This document shows, piece after piece, positions 10,639 through 20,211 of a stretch of 64,000 nt of DNA. The stretch lies in the NCBI RefSeq assembly GCF_029968035.1, contig NZ_JASCIQ010000010.1, positions 124,001 to 188,000 on the forward strand, given 5' to 3'. The stretch's first letter is position 1, and every line of letters starts with the position of its first letter. The stretch comes from Streptomyces cavernicola (lineage in GTDB: Bacteria; Actinomycetota; Actinomycetes; Streptomycetales; Streptomycetaceae). The notes under the pieces were generated by a model that did no database searches, had not been told where the DNA came from, and saw nothing but the letters and a program-made list of their open reading frames with translations. A program made the position numbers and the translations under genes.

Positions 10639-12648
10639 TCAGTCGTTGCCGTTGCCCGGGGTGGGCGTGGTCTTGGCGATCTGCATCAGGAACTCGGCGT
10701 TCGACTTCGTCTGCTTCATCTTGTCGAGAAGCAGCTCGATCGCCTGCTGCGAGTCGAGCGCGTGCAGCACCCGGCGCAGCTTCCAGACGATGCTCAACTC
10801 CTCGCTGTTCAGGAGGATTTCCTCCTTGCGGGTGGAGGAGGCGTCGACGTCGACGGCCGGGAAGATGCGCTTGTCCGAGAGCTTCCGGTCGAGCTTGAGC
10901 TCCATGTTGCCGGTGCCCTTGAACTCCTCGAAGATCACCTCGTCCATGCGCGAGCCGGTCTCGACGAGCGCGGTGGCCAGGATGGTCAGCGAGCCGCCGT
11001 CCTCGATGTTCCGCGCGGCGCCGAAGAAGCGCTTCGGCGGGTACAGCGCGGTCGAGTCGACACCACCGGACAGGATGCGCCCGGACGCCGGGGCCGCGAG
11101 GTTGTACGCACGGCCGAGGCGGGTGATCGAGTCGAGCAGGACCACGACGTCGTGACCCAGCTCGACGAGACGCTTGGCGCGCTCGATGGCCAGCTCGGCG
11201 ACGGTGGTGTGGTCCTCGGCGGGACGGTCGAAGGTCGAGGAGATGACCTCGCCCTTCACCGACCGCTGCATGTCGGTGACTTCCTCGGGCCGCTCGTCGA
11301 CGAGGACGACCATGAGGTGGCACTCGGGGCTGTTGTGCGTGATCGCGTTGGCGATGGCCTGCAGGATCATGGTCTTGCCGGTCTTCGGCGGGGCCACGAT
11401 CAGACCGCGCTGCCCCTTGCCGATCGGCGACACGAGGTCGATGATCCGGGTCGACAGGGCGCCGGGCTCGTTCTCCAGGCGCAGCCGCTCCTGCGGGTAA
11501 AGGGGCGTCAGCTTGTTGAACTCCGGGCGGCCGCGGCCGGTTTCGGGCGCCATGCCGTTGACCGAATCGAGGCGGACGAGCGCGTTGAACTTCTCGCGCC
11601 GCTCGCCGTCCTTGGGCTGACGCACCGCGCCGGTGACGTGATCGCCCTTGCGCAGACCGTTCTTGCGGACCTGGGCGAGGGAGACGTACACGTCGTTCGG
11701 GCCGGGCAGGTAGCCCGACGTACGAATGAACGCGTAGTTGTCGAGGATGTCGAGGATGCCCGCGACGGGGATCAGGACGTCGTCCTCGGACAGCTGCGGC
11801 TCGTTGACGTCGTCACGGCCGCGACGGCCGCGACGGTCGCGGTAGCGGCCGCGGCGACCGCGCCTGCCACCCTCGAACTCGTCGTCGTCCTGGCGGTCTT
11901 GACGGTCCTGACGCCCTCCGCCGCCCTGCTCCTTGCGGCCCTGGCCGCCGCCCTGACCGCCCTGCTCGTCGCCCTTGTTGCGACGGTTGCCGCGGTCGCG
12001 GCGGTTGCCGCGGTCACCGCGCTCGCCGCGGTCGCGGTCACGGCCGCGCCCCTCGGCGTTGTCCGCGGCGCCCTCGGCGCGGGAGTCCGCAGCCTCGGTC
12101 TTCGACTCGGCCTTGGCCTCGCTCTTCGACTCGGCCTGCGCGTCCGGGGCGCCGCCCTCGGAGGTGACGCGACGGCGGCCGCGGCGCTCACCGGCGGAGT
12201 CGTCGCTCGCGGGCTGGCCCGGGATGTCGATCTGCTGCTGAGCGGCCGGCTTCTCGGCGGCCTTCTCCGACTTGGCGGGCTTCTCGGCCTTCTCGGCCTT
12301 GGCGCCCTCGCTCTCGCCGGTACGCGCCTTGGAGGTGGCCCGGCGCTTGGGCTTGCTCTCGGTCTCGCCCGTCGACTTGGCGGGGGCGGAACCGCCCGCG
12401 GCCTGCGCCTCCTTGATGACGTCGATCAGCTGGCTCTTGCGCATACGCGCGGTGCCCCTGATCCCGAGGCCCGATGCGACCTGCTGAAGCTCGGCCAGCA
12501 CCATGCCCTCGAGGCCGGTACCGCGGCGCCGCCGCGTGCCGGCCGAAGCACCGGTGGCAGGCGCAGCAGAGGCGTCCGTGGCGGGCGCGCCGGCGGTGTC
12601 GACCGCACTGTCGGCAGTCACGCCCATCAGATCGGTGGTGTCGCTCAC
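10639..12648 (-). CDS. rho: Transcription termination factor Rho with large RG/D-rich insertion
   Basis: Hexameric RNA helicase that ends transcription at C-rich, unstructured sites. 669 residues versus about 420 in E. coli; the excess is an N-terminal low-complexity insertion (about 50-280). Its first part is Ala/Lys/Glu-rich and its second part has runs such as [20 protein letters not shown] and [16 protein letters not shown]. Such insertions are typical of actinobacterial Rho and affect RNA binding. The cold-shock-like RNA-binding domain ([15 protein letters not shown]), Walker A APPKTGKT and Walker [10 protein letters not shown] are intact. It is preceded by a 384-bp non-coding leader. 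Confidence 0.97.
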   Translation of the reverse strand: MSDTTDLMGVTADSAVDTAGAPATDASAAPATGASAGTRRRRGTGLEGMVLAELQQVASGLGIRGTARMRKSQLIDVIKEAQAAGGSAPAKSTGETESKPKRRATSKARTGESEGAKAEKAEKPAKSEKAAEKPAAQQQIDIPGQPASDDSAGERRGRRRVTSEGGAPDAQAESKSEAKAESKTEAADSRAEGAADNAEGRGRDRDRGERGDRGNRRDRGNRRNKGDEQGGQGGGQGRKEQGGGGRQDRQDRQDDDEFEGGRRGRRGRYRDRRGRRGRDDVNEPQLSEDDVLIPVAGILDILDNYAFIRTSGYLPGPNDVYVSLAQVRKNGLRKGDHVTGAVRQPKDGERREKFNALVRLDSVNGMAPETGRGRPEFNKLTPLYPQERLRLENEPGALSTRIIDLVSPIGKGQRGLIVAPPKTGKTMILQAIANAITHNSPECHLMVVLVDERPEEVTDMQRSVKGEVISSTFDRPAEDHTTVAELAIERAKRLVELGHDVVVLLDSITRLGRAYNLAAPASGRILSGGVDSTALYPPKRFFGAARNIEDGGSLTILATALVETGSRMDEVIFEEFKGTGNMELKLDRKLSDKRIFPAVDVDASSTRKEEILLNSEELSIVWKLRRVLHALDSQQAIELLLDKMKQTKSNAEFLMQIAKTTPTPGNGND

Positions 12649-13032
12649 GAAGGGTCCTTCCCTGGAGCGGACGTCGGCCTGTCTGGCTCGGCGACCGGTT
12701 GTGCTGTCCGGCGGGTGCCTGTGTGGTGCGGACCTGCCGGGGCGGTGGTCCCGCCGGAAGTGGCGGAAGAATTCATTGATGACGGCGCTACCCGAATCCG
12801 TGACACCGGTCGTGCTGCGTCACTCTGTTCGGTCGCACCGGGCTCCGGAGCGTGGTCAGCGCCGCTCGATGCTTGGCAACGAGCAGTTCGGGGGCTCCCG
12901 GAAGAAGGTCTGTCCCCTGCTTACCTGACAGGGACACGAGGCACCACGCCCTACAGGCGTCTGGTGCAGACTTGAGGTTAACACTACCGGATCCAACAAA
13001 TATTCCCCCTCTCTTGCTCCGGCATTCGCATA
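12649..13032 (-). promoter_or_regulatory. Long non-coding leader/promoter region of rho
   Basis: 384 bp without a credible gene. Two hairpins sit close together about 260-320 bp before the rho start: GCACCACGCC/GGCGTCTGGTGC (12941-12967) and TGTCCC/GGGACA (about 12911-12936). Neither has a T tail in either direction. They could be the thrB transcript end or part of a structured rho leader; rho is autoregulated in several bacteria. No known riboswitch was recognised. Confidence 0.35.
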
Positions 13033-13950
13033 TCAGGGCGCGAGCGGCAGCACGCTCGCACCGCTTGCGTCGAGGGCGAGACGGTTGGCCGCCCAGCCCT
13101 CCCCCGCGAGGAGCGCGACCTTGTCGGCCGTACCGCGCTCGGCAAGGGCGAGGACCGTCGGGCCCGCGCCGGAGATGACCGCGGGGACGCCGTCCGCGCG
13201 GAGTCGCTCCACCAGGGCGGCGCTCTCCGGCATCGCGGGGGCTCGGTACTCCTGGTGCAGTCGGTCCTCGGTGGCCGCGAGCAGCAGCTCGGGGCGGCGG
13301 GTCAGCGCCTCGACGAGCAGCGCGGCCCGGCCCGCGTTGGCCGCGGCGTCCACATGCGGGACGGTGCGCGGGAGCAGTCCGCGGGCGGTCTCGGTCAGTA
13401 CCGGCTTGCCCGGTACGAAAACCACCGGAACGACGGAATCGGCGGGGTCCATCCTGATCGCGCGCGCCGATCCGCCCTCCATCCAGGAGAGCGTGAAGCC
13501 GCCGAGCAGACAGGCGGCGACATTGTCCGGGTGCCCCTCGATCTCGGTGGCGAGCTCGAGCAGCGCGGCGTCGTCGAGCTTGGCGTCACCGCCTATGGTC
13601 ACGGCCCGCGCGGCGACGATGCCGGCGCAGATGGCGGCGGACGAGGAGCCGAGGCCGCGGCCGTGCGGGATGCGGTTGGCGCAGACCACCTCGAGGCCGC
13701 GGGGCTGTCCGCCGAGCAGGTCGAAGGCGGTGCGCAGGGAGCGTACGAGCAGGTGCTTCTCGTCGCGCGGGAGGGTGTCGGAGCCCTCGCCCGCGATGTC
13801 GACGTGCAGACCGGAATCGGCCACTCTGACTACGACATCGTCGTACAGACCCAGCGACAGGCCGAGGGCGTCGAAACCCGGGCCGAGGTTGGCGCTGGTG
13901 GCGGGGACGCGCACGCGGACGGCGGCGGCTCGGAATGCGGGACCGGCCAT
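13033..13950 (-). CDS. thrB: Homoserine kinase
   Basis: GHMP-family kinase that phosphorylates homoserine to O-phosphohomoserine, the substrate of ThrC. 305 residues. The ATP-binding GHMP motif PHGRGLGSSSAAICAG lies around residues 91-106, the N-terminal VPATSANLGPGFDALG matches the family, and the C-terminal ISGAGPTVLAL motif is present. It is the last gene of the hom-thrC-thrB set, after a 280-bp gap from thrC, and may have its own promoter there. Confidence 0.95.
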   Translation of the reverse strand: MAGPAFRAAAVRVRVPATSANLGPGFDALGLSLGLYDDVVVRVADSGLHVDIAGEGSDTLPRDEKHLLVRSLRTAFDLLGGQPRGLEVVCANRIPHGRGLGSSSAAICAGIVAARAVTIGGDAKLDDAALLELATEIEGHPDNVAACLLGGFTLSWMEGGSARAIRMDPADSVVPVVFVPGKPVLTETARGLLPRTVPHVDAAANAGRAALLVEALTRRPELLLAATEDRLHQEYRAPAMPESAALVERLRADGVPAVISGAGPTVLALAERGTADKVALLAGEGWAANRLALDASGASVLPLAP

Positions 13951-14230
13951 CGCTCGATGACTCTCCTTGTTGAGCTGCGAGTTCGTGATCTCGCAAGGGG
14001 AACGACAGAGTACGGAAATACCCGAAGGCCGCTACCGGCGGCACCGCGGCATATGCGGCTTGGCGGGTTCGGTACAGCCTATCGAAGGAAGGTTCTGTGG
14101 CGACATAGGGCGCACAGGAGGCGCACGATGCGTGTCGTAAGCCCCCCGTGCACCCCCTGTCAGGGGATACGGGCCATGCCCGAGGTCATACCCCCGGGCA
14201 CGCGCCGCTCACACCGGTGGTTGCGCGTGA

Positions 14231-15307
14231 TTACGCGAGACCGAGGCGCTCGGCCGCGGTCGCGGCGTCGACCGGGACCGTGACGGGCTGCGGGGCGCCC
14301 GCGACCGCCCAGTCCGGGTCCTTGAGGCCGTTGCCGGTGACCGTGCAGACGATCCGCTGGCCCTTGTCGACCTTGCCCTCCTCGGCGGCCTTCAGGAGAC
14401 CGGCGACCGATGCGGCCGAGGCGGGCTCCACGAAGACGCCCTCGCGGGAGGCCAACAGCTTGTAGGCACGCAGGATCTGACGGTCGGTCACCTCGTCGAT
14501 GAAGCCGCCCGACTCGTCCCGCGCGGCCTCGGCGAAGGCCCAGGAGGCGGGGTTGCCGATGCGAATCGCGGTGGCGATCGTCGACGGGTCCTTGACGACC
14601 TCGCCGCGCACGATCGGCGCCGAACCGGAGGCCTGGAAGCCCCACATGCGCGGGGTGCGCTCGGAGAGGCCGTCGGCCTTGTACTCCTTGTAACCGCGCC
14701 AGTAGGCCGTGATGTTGCCCGCGTTGCCGACCGGCAGGACGTGGATGTCGGGGGCGTCGCCGAGGCGGTCCACGATCTCGAACGCGGCGGTCTTCTGGCC
14801 CTCGATGCGGACCGGGTTGACCGAATTCACCAGCGCCACCGGGTAGTTCTCGCTCAGGCCGCGGGCGAGCACCAGGCAGTCGTCGAAGTTGCCGTCGACC
14901 TGGAGGATCTTCGCGCCGTGCACGAGGGCCTGGCCGAGCTTGCCCATCGCGATCTTGCCCTGCGGGATGAGGACGGCGCTGACCATGCCGGCCTTGCCCG
15001 CGTACGCCGCGGCGGAGGCCGAGGTGTTGCCGGTGGAGGCGCAGATGACGGCCTTCGCGCCCTCCTCCTTGGCCTTGGTGATGGCCATGGTCATGCCGCG
15101 GTCCTTGAACGAACCGGTGGGGTTGGCGCCCTCGACCTTCAGGTACACCTCACAGCCGGTGAGCTCGGAGAGGACCTCTGCGCGGACGAGCGGAGTGCCG
15201 CCCTCGCCGAGCGTGACCACGGGCGTCGTCTCGGTGACGGGGAGACGGTCGCGGTACTCCTCGATGATCCCGCGCCACTGGTGGGCGCCGGCCTTGATGG
15301 CGGTCAT
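14231..15307 (-). CDS. thrC: Threonine synthase
   Basis: PLP enzyme converting O-phosphohomoserine to threonine. About 358 residues. The PLP lysine lies in [14 protein letters not shown]; the SerThr-type phosphate loop ([11 protein letters not shown]) and [15 protein letters not shown] are conserved. Start ATG at 15305-15307, seven bp after hom, so the two are co-transcribed. No T-box or attenuator was recognised ahead of the operon. Confidence 0.96.
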   Translation of the reverse strand: MTAIKAGAHQWRGIIEEYRDRLPVTETTPVVTLGEGGTPLVRAEVLSELTGCEVYLKVEGANPTGSFKDRGMTMAITKAKEEGAKAVICASTGNTSASAAAYAGKAGMVSAVLIPQGKIAMGKLGQALVHGAKILQVDGNFDDCLVLARGLSENYPVALVNSVNPVRIEGQKTAAFEIVDRLGDAPDIHVLPVGNAGNITAYWRGYKEYKADGLSERTPRMWGFQASGSAPIVRGEVVKDPSTIATAIRIGNPASWAFAEAARDESGGFIDEVTDRQILRAYKLLASREGVFVEPASAASVAGLLKAAEEGKVDKGQRIVCTVTGNGLKDPDWAVAGAPQPVTVPVDAATAAERLGLA

Positions 15308-15314
15308 GGCTTCG

Positions 15315-16607
15315 TTACTCCCCTTCAACACGCATGATGCTGGCGACACCACGCACGGTGTCGAGCTGCCGCAGAGCGTCGACGGTGCCGGTGAGGGCGG
15401 CGTCCGCTGCACGGTGGGTGACGACGACGAGCGATGCCTCGCCGTCCTTACCCGACTGGCGCACCGTATCGATCGATACGCCGTGCTCGGCGAAGACCGT
15501 CGCCACCTGGGCGAGCACGCCCGGCTTGTCGGCCACGTCGAGGCTGATGTGGTACCGCGTCACGACCTCGCCCATCGGGCTCACCGGCAGGCGGGTGTAC
15601 GCGGATTCGCCGGGCCCGGTGGCGCCGGCGAGCTTGTTGCGGCAGACGGCCACGAGGTCGCCGAGGACCGCGGAGGCGGTGGGGGCGCCGCCCGCGCCGG
15701 GGCCGTAGAACATCAGCTGGCCGGCCGCGTCGGACTCCACGAACACCGCGTTGTACGCCTCACGGACCGAGGCCAGCGGGTGCGTCAGCGGGATCATCGC
15801 GGGGTGCACGCGCGCGGTGACGGACTCGCCGTCGGCGGCGCGCTCGCAGATGGCGAGCAGCTTGATGGTGCAGCCCATCTCCTTCGCGGATGCGAAGTCG
15901 GCGGCGGTGACCTCGGCCATGCCCTCGCGGTACACGTCGTCGAGGCGCGCCCGCGTGTGGAAGGCGATGCCGGCCAGGATCGCGGCCTTGGCGGCGGCGT
16001 CGAAGCCCTCGACGTCGGCGGTCGGGTCGGCCTCCGCGTACCCGAGCGCGGTGGCCTCGTCGAGCGCCTCCTGGTAGCCGGCGCCGGTCGTGTCCATCTT
16101 GTCGAGGATGAAGTTCGTGGTGCCGTTGACGATGCCCATGACGCGGTTGATCTTGTCGCCGGCGAGGGACTCGCGCAGCGGCCGGATCAGCGGGATGGCG
16201 CCGGCGACGGCGGCCTCGTAGTACAGATCCCGGCCGTGCTCGTCCGCCGCCTCGTGCAGGGCCGCGCCGTCCTGGGCGAGCAGCGCCTTGTTGGCCGAGA
16301 CGACGGAGGCGCCGTGCTCGAAGGCGGTGGTGATCAGCGTACGAGCGGGCTCGATGCCGCCGATCACCTCGACCACGACGTCCAGATCGCCGCGTTTGAC
16401 CAGGGCGGTGGCGTCGGTGGTGACGAGCTCCTTGTCGATGCCCTCGCGCACCCGGTCGGGGCGGCGGACGGCCACGCCCGCCAGCTCCACCGGGGCGCCG
16501 ATCCGGGCCGCCAGGTCGTCGGCGTGCGTCGTCATGATGCGCGCCACCTCGGAGCCGACAACCCCGCAGCCAAGCAGCGCGACCTTCAGCGGACGCGTAC
16601 GCATCAT
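15315..16607 (-). CDS. hom: Homoserine dehydrogenase
   Basis: NAD(P)-dependent reduction of aspartate semialdehyde to homoserine. 430 residues: an N-terminal Rossmann domain ([16 protein letters not shown]), a catalytic domain with [14 protein letters not shown], and a C-terminal ACT domain ([19 protein letters not shown]), consistent with feedback control by threonine. Two adjacent ATGs start the frame; spacing from GAGG fits the second (16604) slightly better. Confidence 0.96.
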   Translation of the reverse strand: MMRTRPLKVALLGCGVVGSEVARIMTTHADDLAARIGAPVELAGVAVRRPDRVREGIDKELVTTDATALVKRGDLDVVVEVIGGIEPARTLITTAFEHGASVVSANKALLAQDGAALHEAADEHGRDLYYEAAVAGAIPLIRPLRESLAGDKINRVMGIVNGTTNFILDKMDTTGAGYQEALDEATALGYAEADPTADVEGFDAAAKAAILAGIAFHTRARLDDVYREGMAEVTAADFASAKEMGCTIKLLAICERAADGESVTARVHPAMIPLTHPLASVREAYNAVFVESDAAGQLMFYGPGAGGAPTASAVLGDLVAVCRNKLAGATGPGESAYTRLPVSPMGEVVTRYHISLDVADKPGVLAQVATVFAEHGVSIDTVRQSGKDGEASLVVVTHRAADAALTGTVDALRQLDTVRGVASIMRVEGE

Positions 16608-16701
16608 CCGACCTCACTTCTCATTACATCTACGGTTGGACCAGTCTCACCCACCGGAACGGAGTTTCTACCCTCGGTCCGGATCCTGAGACGGAAATTT
16701 C

Positions 16702-16725
16702 ACGGGTCGGCCGGTGCCGACCCGT
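16702..16725 (-). terminator. Hairpin between lysA and hom
   Basis: A perfect 9-bp stem ACGGGTCGG/CCGACCCGT with a 6-base loop, located 11-34 bp beyond the lysA stop and followed on the minus strand by GAAATTT. It is likely a terminator or partial attenuator separating lysA from hom. Confidence 0.6.
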
Positions 16726-16735
16726 CGGACCTCGG

Positions 16736-18127
16736 TCATCCGACGTCCAGACGCAGGAGATCCTCCTCCGTCTCACGCCGCACGATCACTCGGGCCTCGC
16801 CGTTCTTGACGGCGACGACCGGCGGGCGCAGCGCGTGGTTGTAGTTGCTCGCCATGGAGCGGCAGTACGCGCCGGTGGCGGGCACGGCGATCAGGTCGCC
16901 GGGGGCCAGGTCGGCGGGCAGGAACGCGTCCTTCACCACGATGTCACCGCTCTCGCAGTGCTTGCCGACCACCCGCACGAGCATCGGCTCGGCGTCGGAG
17001 CGGCGCGACACGAGGGCCACGGTGTACTCGGCGTCGTAGAGCGCGGTGCGGATGTTGTCGGACATGCCGCCGTCGACGGACACGTACGTCCGCAGGCCTT
17101 CGAGGGGCTTGACGGTGCCGACGCGGTAGAGCGTGAAGGCGGTCGGGCCGACGATGGCGCGGCCCGGCTCGACGGAGATGCGCGGGGTGGCGAGCCCGGC
17201 GGACTCGCACTCGCGCGTGACGATCTCGCTGAGCGCCTTGGCGATCTCGTGCGGCTCGCGCGGGTCGTCGTCCGAGGTGTACGCGATGCCGAGGCCGCCG
17301 CCGAGGTCGATCTCGGGCAGCTCGACGCCGTGCTCGTCGCGGACCTCGGCGAGCAGCTGCACGACGCGGCGGGCGGAGACCTCGAAGCCGGCCATGTCGA
17401 AGATCTGCGAGCCGATGTGGCTGTGGATGCCGATCAGTTCGAGGCCGTCGAGGTCGAGGGCCCGGCGGACGGCCTCGGCGGCCTGGCCGCCGGCGAGCGC
17501 AATGCCGAACTTCTGGTCCTCGTGGGCGGTGGCGATGAACTCGTGGGTGTGCGCCTCGACGCCGACGGTGACGCGGATCTGCACGCGCTGGCGCTTGCCG
17601 AGCCGCTCCGCGGTGTGCGCGACCCGGGCGATCTCCTGGAAGGAGTCGAGCACGATGCGGCCGACGCCGGCCTCGACGGCCCGCTCGATCTCCTCGGCGC
17701 TCTTGTTGTTGCCGTGGTACGCGATGCGCTCGGCGGGCATGCCCGCGGCGAGGGCGGTGGTGAGCTCGCCGGCGGAGCAGACGTCGAGGTTGAGCCCTTC
17801 CTCCTGGAGCCAGCGGACGATCGCGCGGGAGAGGAAGGCCTTGCCCGCGTAGAAGACGTCGGCCTCGGTGCCGAAGGCGTCGCGCCAGGCGCGGCAGCGG
17901 GCCCGGAAGTCGTCCTCGTCGAGGAAGTACGCCGGGGTGCCGAACTCCTCGGCGAGGCGGGCGACTTCGATGCCGCCGACGCTGACGGCGCCCTCGTCGT
18001 CACGGGCGACGGTGCGGGACCAGACCTTCGGGTCGAGGGAGTTCAGGTCGGCGGGCGGCGCGGTGTAGTGACCCTCGGGCAGGACATCGGCGTGACGGGG
18101 CCCGGCGGGGTGTGCGGAACGGCTCAT
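16736..18127 (-). CDS. lysA: Diaminopimelate decarboxylase
   Basis: PLP enzyme (alanine-racemase fold) that makes L-lysine from meso-DAP, the last step of lysine synthesis. 463 residues. The PLP lysine is in DVFYAGKAFLS; the HIGSQIFD, EPGRAIVG and C-terminal PATGAYCRSMASNYN motifs are intact. Only 13 bp separate it from the upstream nrtL, so the two are probably one transcript. Confidence 0.96.
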   Translation of the reverse strand: MSRSAHPAGPRHADVLPEGHYTAPPADLNSLDPKVWSRTVARDDEGAVSVGGIEVARLAEEFGTPAYFLDEDDFRARCRAWRDAFGTEADVFYAGKAFLSRAIVRWLQEEGLNLDVCSAGELTTALAAGMPAERIAYHGNNKSAEEIERAVEAGVGRIVLDSFQEIARVAHTAERLGKRQRVQIRVTVGVEAHTHEFIATAHEDQKFGIALAGGQAAEAVRRALDLDGLELIGIHSHIGSQIFDMAGFEVSARRVVQLLAEVRDEHGVELPEIDLGGGLGIAYTSDDDPREPHEIAKALSEIVTRECESAGLATPRISVEPGRAIVGPTAFTLYRVGTVKPLEGLRTYVSVDGGMSDNIRTALYDAEYTVALVSRRSDAEPMLVRVVGKHCESGDIVVKDAFLPADLAPGDLIAVPATGAYCRSMASNYNHALRPPVVAVKNGEARVIVRRETEEDLLRLDVG

Positions 18128-18140
18128 GATGCGGTCTCTC

Positions 18141-19121
18141 TCACAGATGTTCGGGTGCGCTGATGCCGAGCAGGGTCAGGCCGCCGGCGAGCACCGTCCC
18201 GGCGGCTTCGGCGAGCGCGAGCCGGGCGCGGTGGGCGGCCGAGGGTTTCTCGTCGCCGAGCGGCAGGACGGTGTGCTGGTACGCGAGCAGGGCATCGGCC
18301 CCGCCCACCAGGTGCCGCGCGAGCCGGTCGGGGGCGCGGTGGTGGGCGGCGGCTTCGAGTACGGCGGGGTGGTCGGTGAGGAAGGCGTGGAGCGGGCCGT
18401 CGGCCTCGCCTGCGCCGGGCTCGGGGCCGAAGCCGAGGTCGGCGGCGTTGCGCAGCAGGGCGCGTACGCGGGCGTGGGCGTAGCGGACCCGGAACAGCGG
18501 GTTGTCCTCGGTCTGGGCGAGCAGCTCGTCCGGGAGGCGCGGGGTCTCCTGCGGCGGGGTGCTCAGCAGGGCCCAGCGGGCGGCGTCCGCCCCGAACCGC
18601 TCGAACACGTCGCCCGCGCTGCGCGGCAGGGGTGCGACGCGCAGCGCCTGGTCCCCCGCGGGGACGACGCCGGCGCGCGCGCCGAGGGCCCGCAGGAGCC
18701 GGACGACGGTGTCGGTGACGATTCCGGCGCGCAGCTCGTCCACGGGCGCGAAGCGGAACTCCTGCCCGGCGAGCAGGTCCCCGCGTCCGTACGCCGCGCG
18801 CTGCGCGAGCACGTCTCGTACGACAGCGCTGTGGTCGGTGGCGGCAAGGGTGAAGTTCAGGAAGCCGGGGCCGGTGATCTCCACGTCTGCGATGCCCGGT
18901 TCGCGGGCGAGTGCGGCGGTCAGGACCTCGGCGACCTCGCGGGGCGGGCGGCCGGCCGGGCCTGCGAGCTGCAGCGCGACGTTGGAGGCGAAGTCCCCGC
19001 GTCCGCCGGGCCGCGGCCGCTCGATCACGACGCGTGCCGGGACGGCCACGCTCAGCCGCTCGTCCTCGACAGCGCGGCGCACGGCGCGCAGCACGGTACG
19101 GGAGAGATCGCTGGGGGTCAC
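18141..19121 (-). CDS. nrtL: ArgS-related anticodon-binding protein lacking the aminoacylation domain
   Basis: 326 residues that resemble the two ends of arginyl-tRNA synthetase joined together. The N-terminal 110 residues match the Arg-tRNA-synthetase N-terminal domain (RPGGRGDFASNVALQLA, ITGPGFLNFTL). The C-terminal 160 residues match the DALR anticodon-binding domain (DNPLFRVRYAHARVRALLRNA, ending LLGISAPEHL). The Rossmann catalytic core is absent: no HIGH or KMSKS-type motif is present, and the middle is only about 60 residues. Length is about 55 percent of normal ArgS. It cannot charge tRNA by known chemistry. Linkage to lysA hints at a conserved but unclear role. Start is a GTG with a weak ribosome-binding site. 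Confidence 0.85.
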   Translation of the reverse strand: MTPSDLSRTVLRAVRRAVEDERLSVAVPARVVIERPRPGGRGDFASNVALQLAGPAGRPPREVAEVLTAALAREPGIADVEITGPGFLNFTLAATDHSAVVRDVLAQRAAYGRGDLLAGQEFRFAPVDELRAGIVTDTVVRLLRALGARAGVVPAGDQALRVAPLPRSAGDVFERFGADAARWALLSTPPQETPRLPDELLAQTEDNPLFRVRYAHARVRALLRNAADLGFGPEPGAGEADGPLHAFLTDHPAVLEAAAHHRAPDRLARHLVGGADALLAYQHTVLPLGDEKPSAAHRARLALAEAAGTVLAGGLTLLGISAPEHL

Positions 19122-19220
19122 GGGTCAAGCGTATGGGAGGAGGGGGGTGGGTAGGCGAACCGGTTTCTGCGTCTTCTTGCGATGTGGACGCTCGGGCCCG
19201 CGCCCGTCCGCGCCCCCGGG

Positions 19221-19655
19221 TCAGCGGCGGGTGCGCTCCGCGGGGCCTTCCGCGCGCTTCCGCTTGAGCTCGCCCTGCCGCCCCTTCTCCCTCAACTGCC
19301 GTACGACCCTGAGGAGTTCGGACGGCTCGAAGGGCTTGCTGAGGAAGGCGTCGACGCCGACGGAGAGGCCGCTCTCCACCTCGTACCGCGTACAGGCGCT
19401 GATGATCGCCACCGGCACGTTCTGCGTCGCGGGTTCGGAGCGGAGCCGCGCGGCGGTGCGCAGTCCGTCGAGGCGGGGCATCACCACGTCGAGGGTGATC
19501 ACGTCGGGGCGCACGTCCTCGACGACGTCCAGGCACTCGGCACCGTCGGCCGCGGTCACGACCTCGAAGCCCTCAAGTTCGAGATTGACCCTGATCAACT
19601 GCCGGATCACCTTGTTGTCGTCGACGACAAGGACCCGGCCGGACGCCCCTGGCAC
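19221..19655 (-). CDS. Receiver-domain-only response regulator
   Basis: A CheY-like protein of about 144 residues: VLVVDDNKVIRQ supplies the acidic pocket, TLDVVMPRLDG the phosphoacceptor Asp (about residue 51), and FLSKPFEPSELL the conserved Lys. There is no output domain; the last 30 residues are basic (KRKRAEGPAERTRR). No kinase lies next to it. The start was placed at the GTG of VPGASGRVLVVDD; an obvious Shine-Dalgarno is missing, so the mRNA may be leaderless. Confidence 0.88.
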   Translation of the reverse strand: MPGASGRVLVVDDNKVIRQLIRVNLELEGFEVVTAADGAECLDVVEDVRPDVITLDVVMPRLDGLRTAARLRSEPATQNVPVAIISACTRYEVESGLSVGVDAFLSKPFEPSELLRVVRQLREKGRQGELKRKRAEGPAERTRR

Positions 19656-19868
19656 ATATCGAGAGTAGGACCGCAAGGGGTTCCGCGTCCGGGTTTTCCC
19701 TACTTCCGCCCCGCAGGGGGTACGGCCCCGCGGGCTCGGCGCGGGGAGCCTTCACGGAGCCCCTGCGCACCCGCCCAATACCCGTTCCTGGCCACCCCCG
19801 TGGAGCTGGTAGGGTTCTACCCGTCGCCGCGCTCAGCGCCCGACAGGCCCGGTTTCAGGACCGGGCAC

Positions 19869-19940
19869 GCCCCCGTAGCTCAGGGGATAGAGCAACGGCC
19901 TCCGGAGCCGTGTGCGCAGGTTCGAATCCTGCCGGGGGCA
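19869..19940 (+). tRNA. tRNA-Arg (anticodon CCG)
   Basis: Full cloverleaf: acceptor GCCCCCG/CGGGGGC, D arm GCTC...GAGC, anticodon stem ACGGC/GCCGT with loop CTCCGGA (anticodon CCG), and TTCGAAT T-loop with CAGG/CCTG stem. The discriminator is A; CCA is not encoded. It reads CGG codons, common in this GC-rich genome. Confidence 0.95.
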
Positions 19941-19951
19941 CTCCGGAAATC

Positions 19952-19989
19952 AAGCCCTGATTTGCAGAAATGCAAATCAGGGCTTTTTT
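19952..19989 (+). terminator. Strong Rho-independent terminator of tRNA-Arg
   Basis: A perfect 14-bp stem AAGCCCTGATTTGC/GCAAATCAGGGCTT with loop AGAAAT runs into a T6 run. It begins 12 bp after the tRNA. Its AT content is unusual for this region. The 222 bp from here to the YceI gene hold no gene I can support. Confidence 0.95.
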
Positions 19990-20211
19990 GCGCGCCCATG
20001 CCCGCGCCGCCGCTCCGCCGGCAACTACTAAGCGTGACCAGCCCGCGCCCCAACGTGCCCGCAGGTTTTGCTGATCTTGTGCTTCTTTCCAGGTGAGGCC
20101 ATGGAAGACGGACGTCGTCGCCCATCTTGATCCGTCTTGAGCCGCAGGGTCTCCGTAGGGTCTACGCGGGGCGTGTAACAGTGAGTAACTAGACCCGAAG
20201 GAGACGGCCTC

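Noticed and set aside
10762-12975. Plus-strand frame opposite rho.
   Set aside because: Leu/Ala/Val/Gly-rich mirror of the rho insertion. No ribosome-binding site or domain.
13951-14230. T-box or threonine attenuator between thrC and thrB.
   Set aside because: No T-box sequence, leader peptide with Thr/Ile runs, or paired terminator/antiterminator could be found.
19990-20211. Integrase remnant after tRNA-Arg.
   Set aside because: Frames here are short, and none shows the tyrosine-recombinase R-H-R-Y motifs.
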